Shown in pieces: positions 18,341 through 26,994 of a DNA stretch of 64,000 nt. This stretch comes from Maribacter sp. 1_MG-2023. Its GTDB lineage: Bacteria; Bacteroidota; Bacteroidia; Flavobacteriales; Flavobacteriaceae. The stretch spans positions 62,001-126,000 of the forward strand of contig NZ_JAUOPN010000002.1 in the NCBI RefSeq assembly GCF_030547005.1. The letters run 5' to 3'. The notes beneath the pieces were generated by a model, which saw nothing but the letters and a program-made list of their open reading frames with translations, did not search any database and was not told the origin of the DNA. The first letter of the stretch is position 1. Each line of letters starts with the position of its first letter. A program made the position numbers and the translations under genes.

Positions 18341-18796
18341 ATGAAATACGAAGCCAACTCACCAGACGAATATATTGCTCAACTACCACAAGAACGCAAA
18401 GTGGTAATTAAAAAACTAAGAGGTATTATTTCAAAAAATTTACCCGTTGGTTTTGAAGAGCAGTTAAGTTATGGCATGTTGGGCTACGTAGTACCACATT
18501 CTTTATACGAGCCAGGGTATCATGTAAAACCAGAACTACCTTTACCTTTTATTAATTTGGCGTCTCAGAAAGTTTATATAGCACTTTACCACTCCGGCAT
18601 ATATGCAGACCCTGCTTTAATGAACTGGTTCAAGAACGAATACTCAATTCATTGCAAACGCAAGCTAGATATGGGTAAAAGTTGCGTTCGGTTTAAAAGT
18701 ATGGATGATATTCCGTACGAGCTCATTGCAGAACTATGCACTAAAATGACCGCGACAGAATGGATTAGTTTATACGAGAAGAATATCAAAAAATAA
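18341..18796 (+). CDS. DUF1801-domain protein
   Basis: The 151-residue product matches the DUF1801/YdhG-like fold: SPDEYIAQLPQERKVVIKKLRGI at the N-terminus, EEQLSYGMLGY, and INLASQKVYIALYHSGIY in the core. The function of this family is not established. It starts one base after the stop of the dehydrogenase gene and ends six bases before the VOC gene, so it sits in a tight gene run. Confidence 0.85.
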   Translation: MKYEANSPDEYIAQLPQERKVVIKKLRGIISKNLPVGFEEQLSYGMLGYVVPHSLYEPGYHVKPELPLPFINLASQKVYIALYHSGIYADPALMNWFKNEYSIHCKRKLDMGKSCVRFKSMDDIPYELIAELCTKMTATEWISLYEKNIKK

Positions 18797-18802
18797 ATCG
18801 AT

Positions 18803-19189
18803 ATGAAAAAAAGAGTAACAGGTTTAGGCGGATTCTTTTTCAAAGCGAAAGATCCTGACCATTCTAAAAATTGGTACAACAAACATTTAGGGCTTAACAC
18901 TGACCAATATGGCTGTACATTTTGGTGGAAAGATAAAGAAGGAAATGATTGCTCCACACAATGGAGCCCCATGAACGACGATACTGATTATTTCAAACCT
19001 AGCCAATCTACTTTCATGATGAATTTTAGGGTTGAAAATCTTGTAGAACTATTAGAAGTACTCAAGGAAGAAGGAGTTACTGTGGTCGGTGAGATTCAGG
19101 AATTCGAATATGGAAAGTTCGGTTGGATTTTAGATCCCGACGGAAATAAGCTAGAACTTTGGGAACCAATAGATAAAGCATTTTTATGA
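18803..19189 (+). CDS. VOC (glyoxalase/bleomycin resistance) family protein
   Basis: The 128-residue product has the paired beta-alpha-beta-beta-beta modules of the vicinal oxygen chelate superfamily: GGFFFKAKDPDHSKNWYNKHLGL in the first half and GEIQEFEYGKFGWILDPDGNKLELWEP in the second. The closing Glu in LELWEP is the usual metal ligand. Substrate is unknown. It is the last gene of the tight run with DUF1801. Confidence 0.87.
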   Translation: MKKRVTGLGGFFFKAKDPDHSKNWYNKHLGLNTDQYGCTFWWKDKEGNDCSTQWSPMNDDTDYFKPSQSTFMMNFRVENLVELLEVLKEEGVTVVGEIQEFEYGKFGWILDPDGNKLELWEPIDKAFL

Positions 19190-19243
19190 TGTTAAAATAA
19201 TCGCTACATTTATCGCTTATAATAACCACCAAACAACAAAAAA

Positions 19244-19681
19244 ATGTCAGACGAGAATAAAGATTTTGGAGATAAGGCAGAAGATGCTTTTGACAGTGCT
19301 AAAGAATCGGCTAAAGAATTTTCAGAGGATGCTAAAGAATCTGCTAAAGAATTTAGCGAAGGAGCTAAAAAAACAGCTAATGATTTTACTGCCGGAGCTA
19401 AAGAGGCTTTCAGCGGAGGTCCAGGAGGAGAAAACAAGAAAATGCTTGCTGGAATTTTAGCAATCGTAGTTGGTTCTTTAGGGATTCATAAATTTATTTT
19501 AGGATACCAAAAAGAAGGTATTATTATGTTAGTTATTACGCTAGTATTAGGGGCGGTAACTTGTGGTATCGGTGCATCTGCAATGTGGGTAGTTGGTATC
19601 ATTGAAGGTATCATATACCTAACAAAATCAGACGAAGAGTTTTACAACACCTATCAAGTAGGTAGAAAACCTTGGTTCTAA
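19244..19681 (+). CDS. TM2-domain protein with repetitive Lys/Glu/Ala N-terminus
   Basis: Residues 1-65 are built from near-repeats of the form DAKESAKEFSE, an amphipathic helical pattern like that of YtxH/LEA-type stress proteins. Residues 66-145 are a TM2 domain: two membrane helices around a short turn (GSLGIHKFILGYQKEGIIML; GASAMWVVGIIEGIIYL). TM2 proteins have no agreed biochemical role in bacteria. A strong terminator follows at 19689-19719, so the gene ends its transcript. Confidence 0.86.
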   Translation: MSDENKDFGDKAEDAFDSAKESAKEFSEDAKESAKEFSEGAKKTANDFTAGAKEAFSGGPGGENKKMLAGILAIVVGSLGIHKFILGYQKEGIIMLVITLVLGAVTCGIGASAMWVVGIIEGIIYLTKSDEEFYNTYQVGRKPWF

Positions 19682-19688
19682 ATAATGT

Positions 19689-19719
19689 AAGCCAGATAAA
19701 ATATCATCTGGCTTTTTTT
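19689..19719 (+). terminator. Rho-independent terminator after the TM2 gene
   Basis: AAGCCAGAT pairs with ATCTGGCTT across an eight-base loop and is followed by a run of T residues. It isolates the TM2 gene from arsR. Confidence 0.9.
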
Positions 19720-19734
19720 ATAATATTTATTATC

Positions 19735-19758
19735 GCAATATAGCAATATAGCAATATA
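19735..19758. promoter_or_regulatory. Three tandem GCAATATA repeats before arsR (candidate operator)
   Basis: The 8-base unit GCAATATA occurs three times head-to-tail, ending 10 bases before the arsR start codon. Its position between a terminator and an ArsR-family gene fits an autoregulatory operator that overlaps the promoter; this is inference from location and repetition. Confidence 0.5.
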
Positions 19759-19768
19759 TAAATACAAA

Positions 19769-20092
19769 ATGGGAGTTACTAAAACACAAATATTTAATGT
19801 AGAGCAGAATCAGTTGGCGATTATATTTAAGGTATTATCAAACCCTGCTCGTATTGCCATTTTACAATATATAAGTAAGCAAGATGCATGTATTTGCAAT
19901 GACATCGTTGATGAAATAGGTTTAGCACAACCTACTATTTCTCAGCATCTAAAAGAACTAAAAAGTATAGATTTAATTATAGGTGAAATTGAAGGTAAAA
20001 AAGTATGCTATTGTATTAATCTACCAAAATGGACAGAAATACAAGCATTATTAAATTCTTTTTTCGACGCCACTAAAAGCAATTATTGTTAA
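19769..20092 (+). CDS. arsR: ArsR-family transcriptional repressor
   Basis: The 107-residue product is a winged-helix ArsR/SmtB repressor: LSNPARIAILQYIS, then the recognition region GLAQPTISQHLKELKSIDLI, then the wing GEIEGKKVCYCI. A Cys-x-Cys pair at residues 41 and 43 (DACICND) lies where arsenite-sensing ArsR proteins bind As(III), and further Cys residues occur at 80, 82 and 107. It is expected to release DNA on binding arsenite, antimonite or a related arsenical. The next gene is an ArsN1-like acetyltransferase, supporting an arsenical signal. Confidence 0.87.
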   Translation: MGVTKTQIFNVEQNQLAIIFKVLSNPARIAILQYISKQDACICNDIVDEIGLAQPTISQHLKELKSIDLIIGEIEGKKVCYCINLPKWTEIQALLNSFFDATKSNYC

Positions 20093-20103
20093 GAATACTC
20101 GAT

Positions 20104-20604
20104 ATGAATGCTATAACAATAAGAACCATGTTGCCGACAGATTGGGAATTTGTTGCTAATATTTATAAAGAAGGCATTGCTACTGGCATAGCCACTTTTG
20201 AAACCAATGTCCCCGCTTTTGAAGCTTGGGACAAAGCACACATGAGCACCTGCCGTTTTGTTGCCGAAAGCAATACTGATATTATGGGCTGGGTTGCCCT
20301 CTCCCCTGTTTCAAGCAGATGTGTATATGGTGGCGTCGCAGAAATCAGTGTCTATATTTCTAAAAATAGCCGTGGCAAAGGTTTAGGCAAGTTATTGTTA
20401 GAACATGTTATATCGGCAAGCGAACAAGAAAGCATCTGGACCTTACAATCTGGTATCTTCCCTACAAATTATGGCAGCATAAATATACATGAAGCTACAG
20501 GGTTTAGAATGATCGGCATACGAGAGCGTATTGGTAAATTACACGGTAAATGGGTAGATAATGTGCTTTTTGAACGACGAAGTAGCGTTGTTGGTATAGA
20601 CTAA
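20104..20604 (+). CDS. GNAT acetyltransferase of the PAT/ArsN1 type
   Basis: The 166-residue product resembles phosphinothricin acetyltransferase and the arsinothricin-detoxifying ArsN1 family: IYKEGIATGIATFETNVP, GWVALSPVSSRCVYGGVAEI, then the acetyl-CoA loop SRGKGLGKLLLEHV. Family members N-acetylate the amino group of glutamate-mimic antibiotics. ATG 20104 is chosen; TTG 20086 would overlap arsR. Placement 11 bases after an ArsR with a Cys-x-Cys site favours arsinothricin over phosphinothricin as the substrate, but this is inference and a generic PAT-like role is possible. Confidence 0.82.
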   Translation: MNAITIRTMLPTDWEFVANIYKEGIATGIATFETNVPAFEAWDKAHMSTCRFVAESNTDIMGWVALSPVSSRCVYGGVAEISVYISKNSRGKGLGKLLLEHVISASEQESIWTLQSGIFPTNYGSINIHEATGFRMIGIRERIGKLHGKWVDNVLFERRSSVVGID

Positions 20605-20605
20605 A

Positions 20606-22426
20606 TTACGCTTCTGCTTCAGGATTTTGAGATTCATGTAATTTTCGTTCCAATTCTGCCTGAAACTCCTCCATTACCGGTTTTACTGTACTCTCAGGTA
20701 AATCTGCAATTTTAATATACATTAATCCGTCTACCGAATTATTGAATAATGGATCTACATTAAACGCAACTACTTTAGCATTCTGCTTGATGTATTTTTT
20801 AATTAAAACTGGTAAACGTAAATTACCAGGTTCTACCTCATCAATTAAACGATCAAACTTATTTAAATCTGCCTGAGTTTCATCAAAAACAAACTCCTTA
20901 TCAGCATCGTTTAGCTTCACTTTGAATTCCTTTTTTGGTCTTATATATTGCGCTACATAAGGATCCCAATAATTAGACTTCATAAATTCGATCATCAACG
21001 ATTTAGAAAAGTTTGAAAACTGGTTGCTGATACTTACCCCACCTATTAAGTACTTATGTTCTGGAAATCGTAAAGTAGTATGCACTATCCCTTTCCAAAG
21101 CAAAAATAATGGCATTGGTTTTTGCTGATATTCTTTAGTGATATAGGCACGACCCATTTCAATAGAGTGTTCCATCATATCATACAATTCAGGTTCTACC
21201 CTAAAAAGATCTTGAAGATAAAAACCATCAATACCATGTTCTGGGAAAATTTCAGAACCCATTCCCATTCTATAAGCACCTACAATGCATTTAGCCTCGG
21301 CATCCCATAAAAAAAGATGATGATAATAGCTATCAAAACTATCAAGATCAATCGCTTTATTCGTACCCTCGCCAATGGCTCTAAAGGTTACTTCACGCTG
21401 TCTTCCTATTTCTTTCAAAATAAAAGGCATGTCTTTTTCCTTCGCTAGAAATACTTCATAATTTTTACTTTGAAGTAAACGACAGTCTTTCTCCCTAAGT
21501 TTCTCAATTTCGCCCTCCATAACCTCTTTACGAACCGCATCTGCAATTTTCTTTGGCTGCTTAGGTATTTTAAGGGAAGTAGGTATTTGATCTATTAAAC
21601 GTTCTTTCTCATATGCGTTAGATAGCATATACGTTTTACGACGCAGAAGATCAGTGTATTCTTCTAAACTCTGTTGTTCTTTTTGGGTAGCTATAGAAAT
21701 AGGCTGCCCTATTCTCACCTTTATTGGTCTGTTTCTTTGCGAAAATACCTGAGAAGGAATCATTGCCGTTCGCAACGAATCTCCCAATTTAGAAATACGG
21801 TAAAACAACGAACTGTTCTTGGCATGAAAATAAATAGGCACCACAGGTACATTAGCCTTTCTAATCAATTTTAAAGCGGCTTCTTCCCAAGGTTTATCTA
21901 CAATGAGCTTACCATCTTTATGTGTAGAAACTTCACCAGCAGGAAAAACCCCTAATACGTGACCATCTTTTAAATGCTCTAAAGTTTTCTTGAATCCGGC
22001 TAAATTACTTCTAGCATCTTTATGTTCAGTGAAAGGATTAACAGGCAGAACGAAAGGCTCTAGCGGCACCATTCTTTGTAGTAAGAAATTAGCCATTATC
22101 TTATAATCGGGTCGTTGTTTCACCATTAACTTGAACAACAAAATACCGTCAATAGCACCTAATGGATGGTTACTTATAGTCACATACGGACCTTCTTTCG
22201 GCAAACGCCTAAAATCTTCCTCAGGAATTTCGTAGTCAATTTCATAAAGCTTTAGAATAGCATTGGCATAATCTTCACCTTCTAAATGGGCAATGCTATC
22301 GTAATCTCTATTTATACGAGATAAACGCGTCACTTTTAATAGTACCCAACCAATAAAAGTACCAAACACCCCATATTTAGAGAGATTGATAGCAATGGCA
22401 ATTTCCTTCGCGGTAACTAAACCCAT
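20606..22426 (-). CDS. olsF: Bifunctional ornithine-lipid synthase (OlsF-type acyltransferase)
   Basis: The 606-residue protein joins two acyltransferases. Residues about 75-260 are a PlsC-like O-acyltransferase with SNHPLGAIDG (His-Asp site) and GVFPAGEVS near 161. Residues about 315-510 are a GNAT/OlsB-like N-acyltransferase (EVFLAKEKDMPFILKEI; FRAIGEG; HLFLWDAEAKCIVGAYRMG). This order matches OlsF described from Serratia and Flavobacterium, which N-acylates ornithine and then O-acylates lyso-ornithine lipid to make ornithine lipids without phosphorus. It would act at the inner face of the inner membrane. It ends one base from the convergent ArsN1-like gene. Confidence 0.85.
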   Translation of the reverse strand: MGLVTAKEIAIAINLSKYGVFGTFIGWVLLKVTRLSRINRDYDSIAHLEGEDYANAILKLYEIDYEIPEEDFRRLPKEGPYVTISNHPLGAIDGILLFKLMVKQRPDYKIMANFLLQRMVPLEPFVLPVNPFTEHKDARSNLAGFKKTLEHLKDGHVLGVFPAGEVSTHKDGKLIVDKPWEEAALKLIRKANVPVVPIYFHAKNSSLFYRISKLGDSLRTAMIPSQVFSQRNRPIKVRIGQPISIATQKEQQSLEEYTDLLRRKTYMLSNAYEKERLIDQIPTSLKIPKQPKKIADAVRKEVMEGEIEKLREKDCRLLQSKNYEVFLAKEKDMPFILKEIGRQREVTFRAIGEGTNKAIDLDSFDSYYHHLFLWDAEAKCIVGAYRMGMGSEIFPEHGIDGFYLQDLFRVEPELYDMMEHSIEMGRAYITKEYQQKPMPLFLLWKGIVHTTLRFPEHKYLIGGVSISNQFSNFSKSLMIEFMKSNYWDPYVAQYIRPKKEFKVKLNDADKEFVFDETQADLNKFDRLIDEVEPGNLRLPVLIKKYIKQNAKVVAFNVDPLFNNSVDGLMYIKIADLPESTVKPVMEEFQAELERKLHESQNPEAEA

Positions 22427-22507
22427 AAATCATCATCGATTAGACTGTAAATATAGGAAAATAGCGTTTGTAGCTACCTATTAAAAATTACTGAAATGAC
22501 CTTTGAA

Positions 22508-23755
22508 TTACTTCACAACCAACTGTACCGTTTCTGTACCACGTTGTTCTAATAATAGCTCATGGCCATTCTGCAACGATTCTAATGCTTGAGTATTAAA
22601 ATGTCTAATGGTGTATAATGAAACATTCTCATGATGAGCAACTTTAAACTTACTTTTTAGTTGCTGTAGCAGCGCTTCTAATCCGCCAAATTTATTATCT
22701 ATACAAACAGAAAAACTAATAGCGGAATTCTGAATTAAATCTACCTTAATTTTATGTTGATGAAACAATTTAAATAGTTCGCTAATACTATCTTCTACTA
22801 TAAAAGAGAAATCAAGTGAGGACAATTTCATTAAAACCTGATTTTTTTTTACTATAAAGCAAGGTACTTTTGGTTCTATACCAACACCTTTGCCAACAGT
22901 TGTACCCTTACCTTTAGGATTAACGAAAGATTTTACATGAAGTGGTATCTCTTTACGCTGTAAAGGCTGTAATGTTTTTGGGTGAATTACTGATGCTCCA
23001 TAAAACGCCAGTTCAATAGCTTCTCTATAAGATATATTATTTAGCAATTGCGTTTCTTTAAAATACCGAGGATCGGCATTTAAAACGCCTGGTACATCTT
23101 TCCAAATAGTAACCGAATCGGCATTTAAACAATAGGCTAATATTGCAGCAGAATAATCTGAACCTTCACGACCCAATGTAGTAGTAAAGTTATTGTCATC
23201 ACTACCCAAGAAACCCTGAGTAATATTCAATACCTTTTGATCAATTTTAGTTACGTTCTTTTGAGTACGCTCCCAATCTACCGTGGTATCTCTATAATTA
23301 CTATCTGTTTTAATAAAGTTTCTTACATCTAACCAATTATTTTTTATGCCAATTTCTTTAAAATAGGCACTGATAATAGTGGTAGAAATCAATTCTCCGT
23401 AGCCGACTATTTGATCATATACGAAGTTATAATTGGGCGATTTATTCCAAACTAAAAAACCGTTGATCTCATCGACCAATATTTTTATATCCTTATAAAT
23501 AGCATGCTGTGCATTAGGAAATAAGTCTTTTATAATACCATGATGATAGTCTACCATCTCGGCAACCTTAGAAGGTATTTCCTTCTTATCATTAAAATAA
23601 GCGTTTATAATATCTTCCATAGCATTGGTGGTCTTACCCATTGCCGATACTACCAATAGCGTATTTTCATACCCTACTTCTTTTAAAACCTTAACTACAT
23701 TTTTAACCGCATTTGCATCTTTAACCGATGCTCCTCCAAATTTAAAAACTCTCAT
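22508..23755 (-). CDS. Aspartate kinase
   Basis: This monofunctional aspartokinase (415 residues) phosphorylates aspartate at the entry of the lysine, threonine, methionine and diaminopimelate pathways. The kinase domain begins MRVFKFGGASVKDA and contains GFLGSDDNNFTTTLGREGSDYSA and SVTIWKDVPGVLNADPR. Two ACT-like regions follow residue 300 and would bind the feedback inhibitor. The homoserine dehydrogenase domain of ThrA is absent. A GNAT gene lies 37 bases upstream on the same strand and fbp is divergent, an arrangement common in flavobacteria. Confidence 0.94.
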   Translation of the reverse strand: MRVFKFGGASVKDANAVKNVVKVLKEVGYENTLLVVSAMGKTTNAMEDIINAYFNDKKEIPSKVAEMVDYHHGIIKDLFPNAQHAIYKDIKILVDEINGFLVWNKSPNYNFVYDQIVGYGELISTTIISAYFKEIGIKNNWLDVRNFIKTDSNYRDTTVDWERTQKNVTKIDQKVLNITQGFLGSDDNNFTTTLGREGSDYSAAILAYCLNADSVTIWKDVPGVLNADPRYFKETQLLNNISYREAIELAFYGASVIHPKTLQPLQRKEIPLHVKSFVNPKGKGTTVGKGVGIEPKVPCFIVKKNQVLMKLSSLDFSFIVEDSISELFKLFHQHKIKVDLIQNSAISFSVCIDNKFGGLEALLQQLKSKFKVAHHENVSLYTIRHFNTQALESLQNGHELLLEQRGTETVQLVVK

Positions 23756-23792
23756 ATGTTATTGCTATCTAAATTTTATAGTTCTTTTTCAA

Positions 23793-24275
23793 TTAAGCTA
23801 ACGCGCTTAAATACTCTTTCATGCCTGCTTCATCTAACTGAACAACATCCCAATCTCTCATCACATTGGCTCCTTTACTTTCGTAAAAACCAATTGCAGG
23901 TTCGTTCCAATCGATCACTTCCCAGCTTATTCTTTTTACACCTAACTCATCACCATATTTAACGACCTCATTTAAAAGTGCCGTACCTAAACCACTACCA
24001 CGCATTTCTTCGGTAACAATTAAATCTTCTAAATGAATTACAGGTCCTTTCCAAGTAGAGTATCTAGGGTAAACCAAAGCCATACCTACAATTTTATCAT
24101 TCTTTTCTGCAACAAAACAGTGAAACAATTTCTGTTTACCAAAACCATCTTCCTCTAAGTTCTGTACACTTACTTCAACGGCATCATCTTCCTTTTCAAA
24201 AGAGGCTAATTCTTGAATTAAATGAAGCACTTGGCTCATATCTTCTCTCTGGGCAACTCTAATAGTATAATTCAT
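23793..24275 (-). CDS. GNAT-family N-acetyltransferase
   Basis: The 160-residue product is a complete GNAT domain: YTIRVAQREDMSQVLHLIQEL, LEDLIVTEEMRGSGLGTALL (acetyl-CoA loop), and WEVIDWNEPAIGFYESKGA. It resembles spermidine/diamine acetyltransferase-like GNATs, but the acceptor cannot be fixed. It precedes the aspartate kinase gene on the same strand with a 37-base gap and may share its transcript. Confidence 0.9.
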   Translation of the reverse strand: MNYTIRVAQREDMSQVLHLIQELASFEKEDDAVEVSVQNLEEDGFGKQKLFHCFVAEKNDKIVGMALVYPRYSTWKGPVIHLEDLIVTEEMRGSGLGTALLNEVVKYGDELGVKRISWEVIDWNEPAIGFYESKGANVMRDWDVVQLDEAGMKEYLSALA

Positions 24276-24382
24276 AATTGTTACAAATAAAACACAAAGT
24301 TATAAATTTAAAAAATGTAATTAAAATCAAAATTGAACGTTTAACAAAATACACGATATTTGTATAAACCATAAACTAAAAG

Positions 24383-25393
24383 ATGTCTCCAAAAAGAAAT
24401 CAGACCCTAGGGGAGTTTATTATTGAAAATCAAGATTCATTTCAATATTCCTCAGGTGAATTATCAAAGCTTATCAATGCCATTAGATTAGCCGCTAAAG
24501 TTGTAAACCACGAGGTGAGCAAAGCAGGTCTAATCGATATTTTAGGCGGAGTTGGCGAAACCAACATTCAAGGTGAAGATCAACAAAAACTTGACCTATT
24601 TGCTAATGACAAATTTATTCAGACTTTAAAAAACAGAGAAATTGTATGCGGTATCGCATCTGAAGAAGAAGATAGTTTCATTAGTATTAATAGTAATGAC
24701 GACAATCATCAAAATAAATATGTAGTGCTGATAGATCCATTAGACGGATCTTCTAACATTGATGTAAATGTTTCGGTAGGTACTATTTTCTCTATTTACA
24801 GACGTATAACTCCCGTAGGTACACCCGTAACTATGGAAGATTTTTTACAACCAGGTAACCAGCAAGTTGCAGCAGGTTATGTAGTGTACGGTACTTCTAC
24901 CATGTTAGTATATACAACTGGTGATGGCGTAAATGGCTTTACATTAAACCCTGCGTTAGGTACTTTTTACCTATCTCACCCAAATATGAAGTTTCCTGAA
25001 AATGGCAGAATCTACTCTGTAAACGAAGGAAACTATGTGCATTTTCACCAAGGGGTAAAAGATTACATTAAGTATTGCCAAATGGAAGAAGACGACAGAC
25101 CTTATACCTCAAGGTACATAGGATCTTTAGTTTCTGATTTTCATAGAAACATGATAAAAGGTGGTATATATATGTACCCAAAAAGTAGCGTAAGTGAAAG
25201 TGGTAAACTAAGATTGTTATACGAATGTAACCCTATGGCTTTTTTAGCCGAGCAAGCAAACGGAATAGCAATTGGCGGTAAAAATCGTATTATGGATATT
25301 CAACCAACAGAACTCCATCAACGGGTTCCGTTCTTCTGTGGAAGCAAAAACATGGTCGAAAAACTACAAGAATTTTTAAATAAATATCATTAA
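24383..25393 (+). CDS. fbp: Class 1 fructose-1,6-bisphosphatase
   Basis: This gluconeogenic enzyme removes the 1-phosphate from fructose 1,6-bisphosphate. At 336 residues it is of normal class 1 length. The metal-binding motif [14 protein letters not shown] is clear, with an upstream GIASEEED, and the substrate-binding [10 protein letters not shown] and [15 protein letters not shown] are present. It is divergent from the GNAT/aspartate kinase pair and ends in a bidirectional terminator shared with the convergent TerB-like gene. Confidence 0.97.
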   Translation: MSPKRNQTLGEFIIENQDSFQYSSGELSKLINAIRLAAKVVNHEVSKAGLIDILGGVGETNIQGEDQQKLDLFANDKFIQTLKNREIVCGIASEEEDSFISINSNDDNHQNKYVVLIDPLDGSSNIDVNVSVGTIFSIYRRITPVGTPVTMEDFLQPGNQQVAAGYVVYGTSTMLVYTTGDGVNGFTLNPALGTFYLSHPNMKFPENGRIYSVNEGNYVHFHQGVKDYIKYCQMEEDDRPYTSRYIGSLVSDFHRNMIKGGIYMYPKSSVSESGKLRLLYECNPMAFLAEQANGIAIGGKNRIMDIQPTELHQRVPFFCGSKNMVEKLQEFLNKYH

Positions 25394-25394
25394 T

Positions 25395-25424
25395 AAAAAA
25401 AGGGAGCAAATTGCTCCCTTTTTT
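25395..25424. terminator. Bidirectional terminator between fbp and the TerB-like gene
   Basis: GGGAGCAA pairs with TTGCTCCC around a single base, flanked by an A tract on the left and a T tract on the right, so it can terminate both converging transcripts. Confidence 0.9.
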
Positions 25425-25443
25425 ATTTCACTTTTTTCAAAGC

Positions 25444-25866
25444 TTAATGTTTTACTAAGTATAGATAATCATCAAAATCTATTCTACCACCAAAAATAGC
25501 TACAGAACGTTCTATAATAACATCTGCTTTTTCTTCAGTAAAGCCAAGACCAATAGCATACTTCTTAATCAATAGTCTTTCTTCATCGTCAATTTCATGA
25601 TCAGAATACACGATTCTAAACAAGTCGTATAAACGCTCTAATCGTTTCTCAGAATCTGGCGTAGAATCGATAGGATATTTATTTTCTTTCTTAAACACCT
25701 CTAAATACTCAGAATCAGTGATATCTAATTTAGTAGCGAAACGATCTAATAATTTTTTTTCTTCAGTACTAATTTCACCATCAATAGATGCTAAAGTTGC
25801 CAAAGCTGCAAAATGAGCTAAGTTTCTTCTGTGCTCACCGCTACTATATAAATCTGCAAAAGACAT
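25444..25866 (-). CDS. TerB-like helical protein
   Basis: The 140-residue all-helical product resembles the TerB/DjlA-N family: LATLASIDGEISTEEKKLLDRFA in the first half and IVYSDHEIDDEERLLIKKYAIGLGF in the second, each with the acidic DGEIS/DHEID-type signature that in this family can bind divalent metal. Its cellular role is not known; TerB relatives are linked to tellurite and envelope stress. Three shorter TerB-like genes lie at 37538-38685 but are only distantly similar. Confidence 0.78.
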   Translation of the reverse strand: MSFADLYSSGEHRRNLAHFAALATLASIDGEISTEEKKLLDRFATKLDITDSEYLEVFKKENKYPIDSTPDSEKRLERLYDLFRIVYSDHEIDDEERLLIKKYAIGLGFTEEKADVIIERSVAIFGGRIDFDDYLYLVKH

Positions 25867-25968
25867 ATCTTATTTTTTAATTATTGAGCAAATATAATTT
25901 TTTTAGAGGTCATAGTTTAGTTTGTCATCAACTTTGTTTGCATGCAAAATTTGTAACTTGATGTCGCT

Positions 25969-26994
25969 ATGAAAACTCCTCTATTACAATTTACTGCCAA
26001 TGGCATTTATTGCGAAAAAGCCAAGGTCTATCTTGACCCGTGGAAACCAGTAGACCATGCCATTATTTCGCATGGGCATGCCGACCATAGTCGGTACGGT
26101 CATAAAAAGTATATTACCCACCACAGAAATGTTCCAATTATTCTACATCGATTAGGTGAAATTAATGTTGATGGAAAAGAATGGGGCGAAACTTTTGTTA
26201 TCAATAATGTAAAATTTAGTCTGCACCCGGCAGGTCATATAATAGGTTCTTCACAAATACGTGTAGAACATAAAGGCGAGGTTTGGGTATTTACAGGTGA
26301 TTACAAAACTGAAAACGATGGAATCTCTACTCCGTACGAACCCATAAAATGCAACACCTTTATTACCGAATGTACTTTTGGACTTCCAGCATTTAAATGG
26401 ACGCCACAAGCAGAGGTGCTAGAGAACATTAATAATTGGTGGGTAGAAAATAAAGCCGAAGGCAAAACATCTATTCTTTTCGGATATAGCTTAGGAAAAG
26501 CTCAGCGGCTGTTAAAATATTTAAATACTGATATTGGTGAAATATATACTCATGGCGCTATTGAGAATATGACAGAGGTATTGCGACCCTTAGTAGATTT
26601 TCCAAAAACGACTCTTATTACTAGAGAAACGAAGAAAGAGCAATTGTTAGGCAATATAGTGTTGGCACCGCCAAGTGCACACGGCAGCACATGGATAAGA
26701 AAAATGGTACCTTATGTAACCGCTTCCGCAAGCGGATGGATGACCTTTAGAGGTGCCCGAAGAAGAAGAGCAATTGACAAAGGTTTTGTTTTAAGTGACC
26801 ACTGTGATTGGCCGGGACTTCTAGAAAGTATTGAGGCAACGGGAGCAGAAAAAATTATTTCTACACACGGATACACCGATATATTTTCTAAATATTTACG
26901 TGAACAAGGGTATGACGCACGTACCGAAGCAACGCAATATGGCGAAGAAGAAAACGAAACTGCATTAGCGTCTAAATCTACCGTTGCATCATGA
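25969..26994 (+). CDS. Ligase-associated DNA exonuclease (metallo-beta-lactamase fold)
   Basis: This 341-residue enzyme is a metallo-beta-lactamase/beta-CASP nuclease of the ligase-associated family. It has the metal motif ISHGHADHSRYGH, then PAGHIIGSSQI, VFTGDYKTE, and the late His of LSDHCDWPGL and STHGYTD. Related proteins are DNA 3' or 5' exonucleases used in repair. Its last four bases overlap the start of the DNA ligase gene, so the two are translationally coupled, consistent with a shared end-processing and sealing job. Confidence 0.92.
   Translation: MKTPLLQFTANGIYCEKAKVYLDPWKPVDHAIISHGHADHSRYGHKKYITHHRNVPIILHRLGEINVDGKEWGETFVINNVKFSLHPAGHIIGSSQIRVEHKGEVWVFTGDYKTENDGISTPYEPIKCNTFITECTFGLPAFKWTPQAEVLENINNWWVENKAEGKTSILFGYSLGKAQRLLKYLNTDIGEIYTHGAIENMTEVLRPLVDFPKTTLITRETKKEQLLGNIVLAPPSAHGSTWIRKMVPYVTASASGWMTFRGARRRRAIDKGFVLSDHCDWPGLLESIEATGAEKIISTHGYTDIFSKYLREQGYDARTEATQYGEEENETALASKSTVAS

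Noticed and set aside
19735-19758. Tandem 8-base repeats as a CRISPR or satellite array
   Set aside because: Only three short units without spacers; position before arsR favours an operator.
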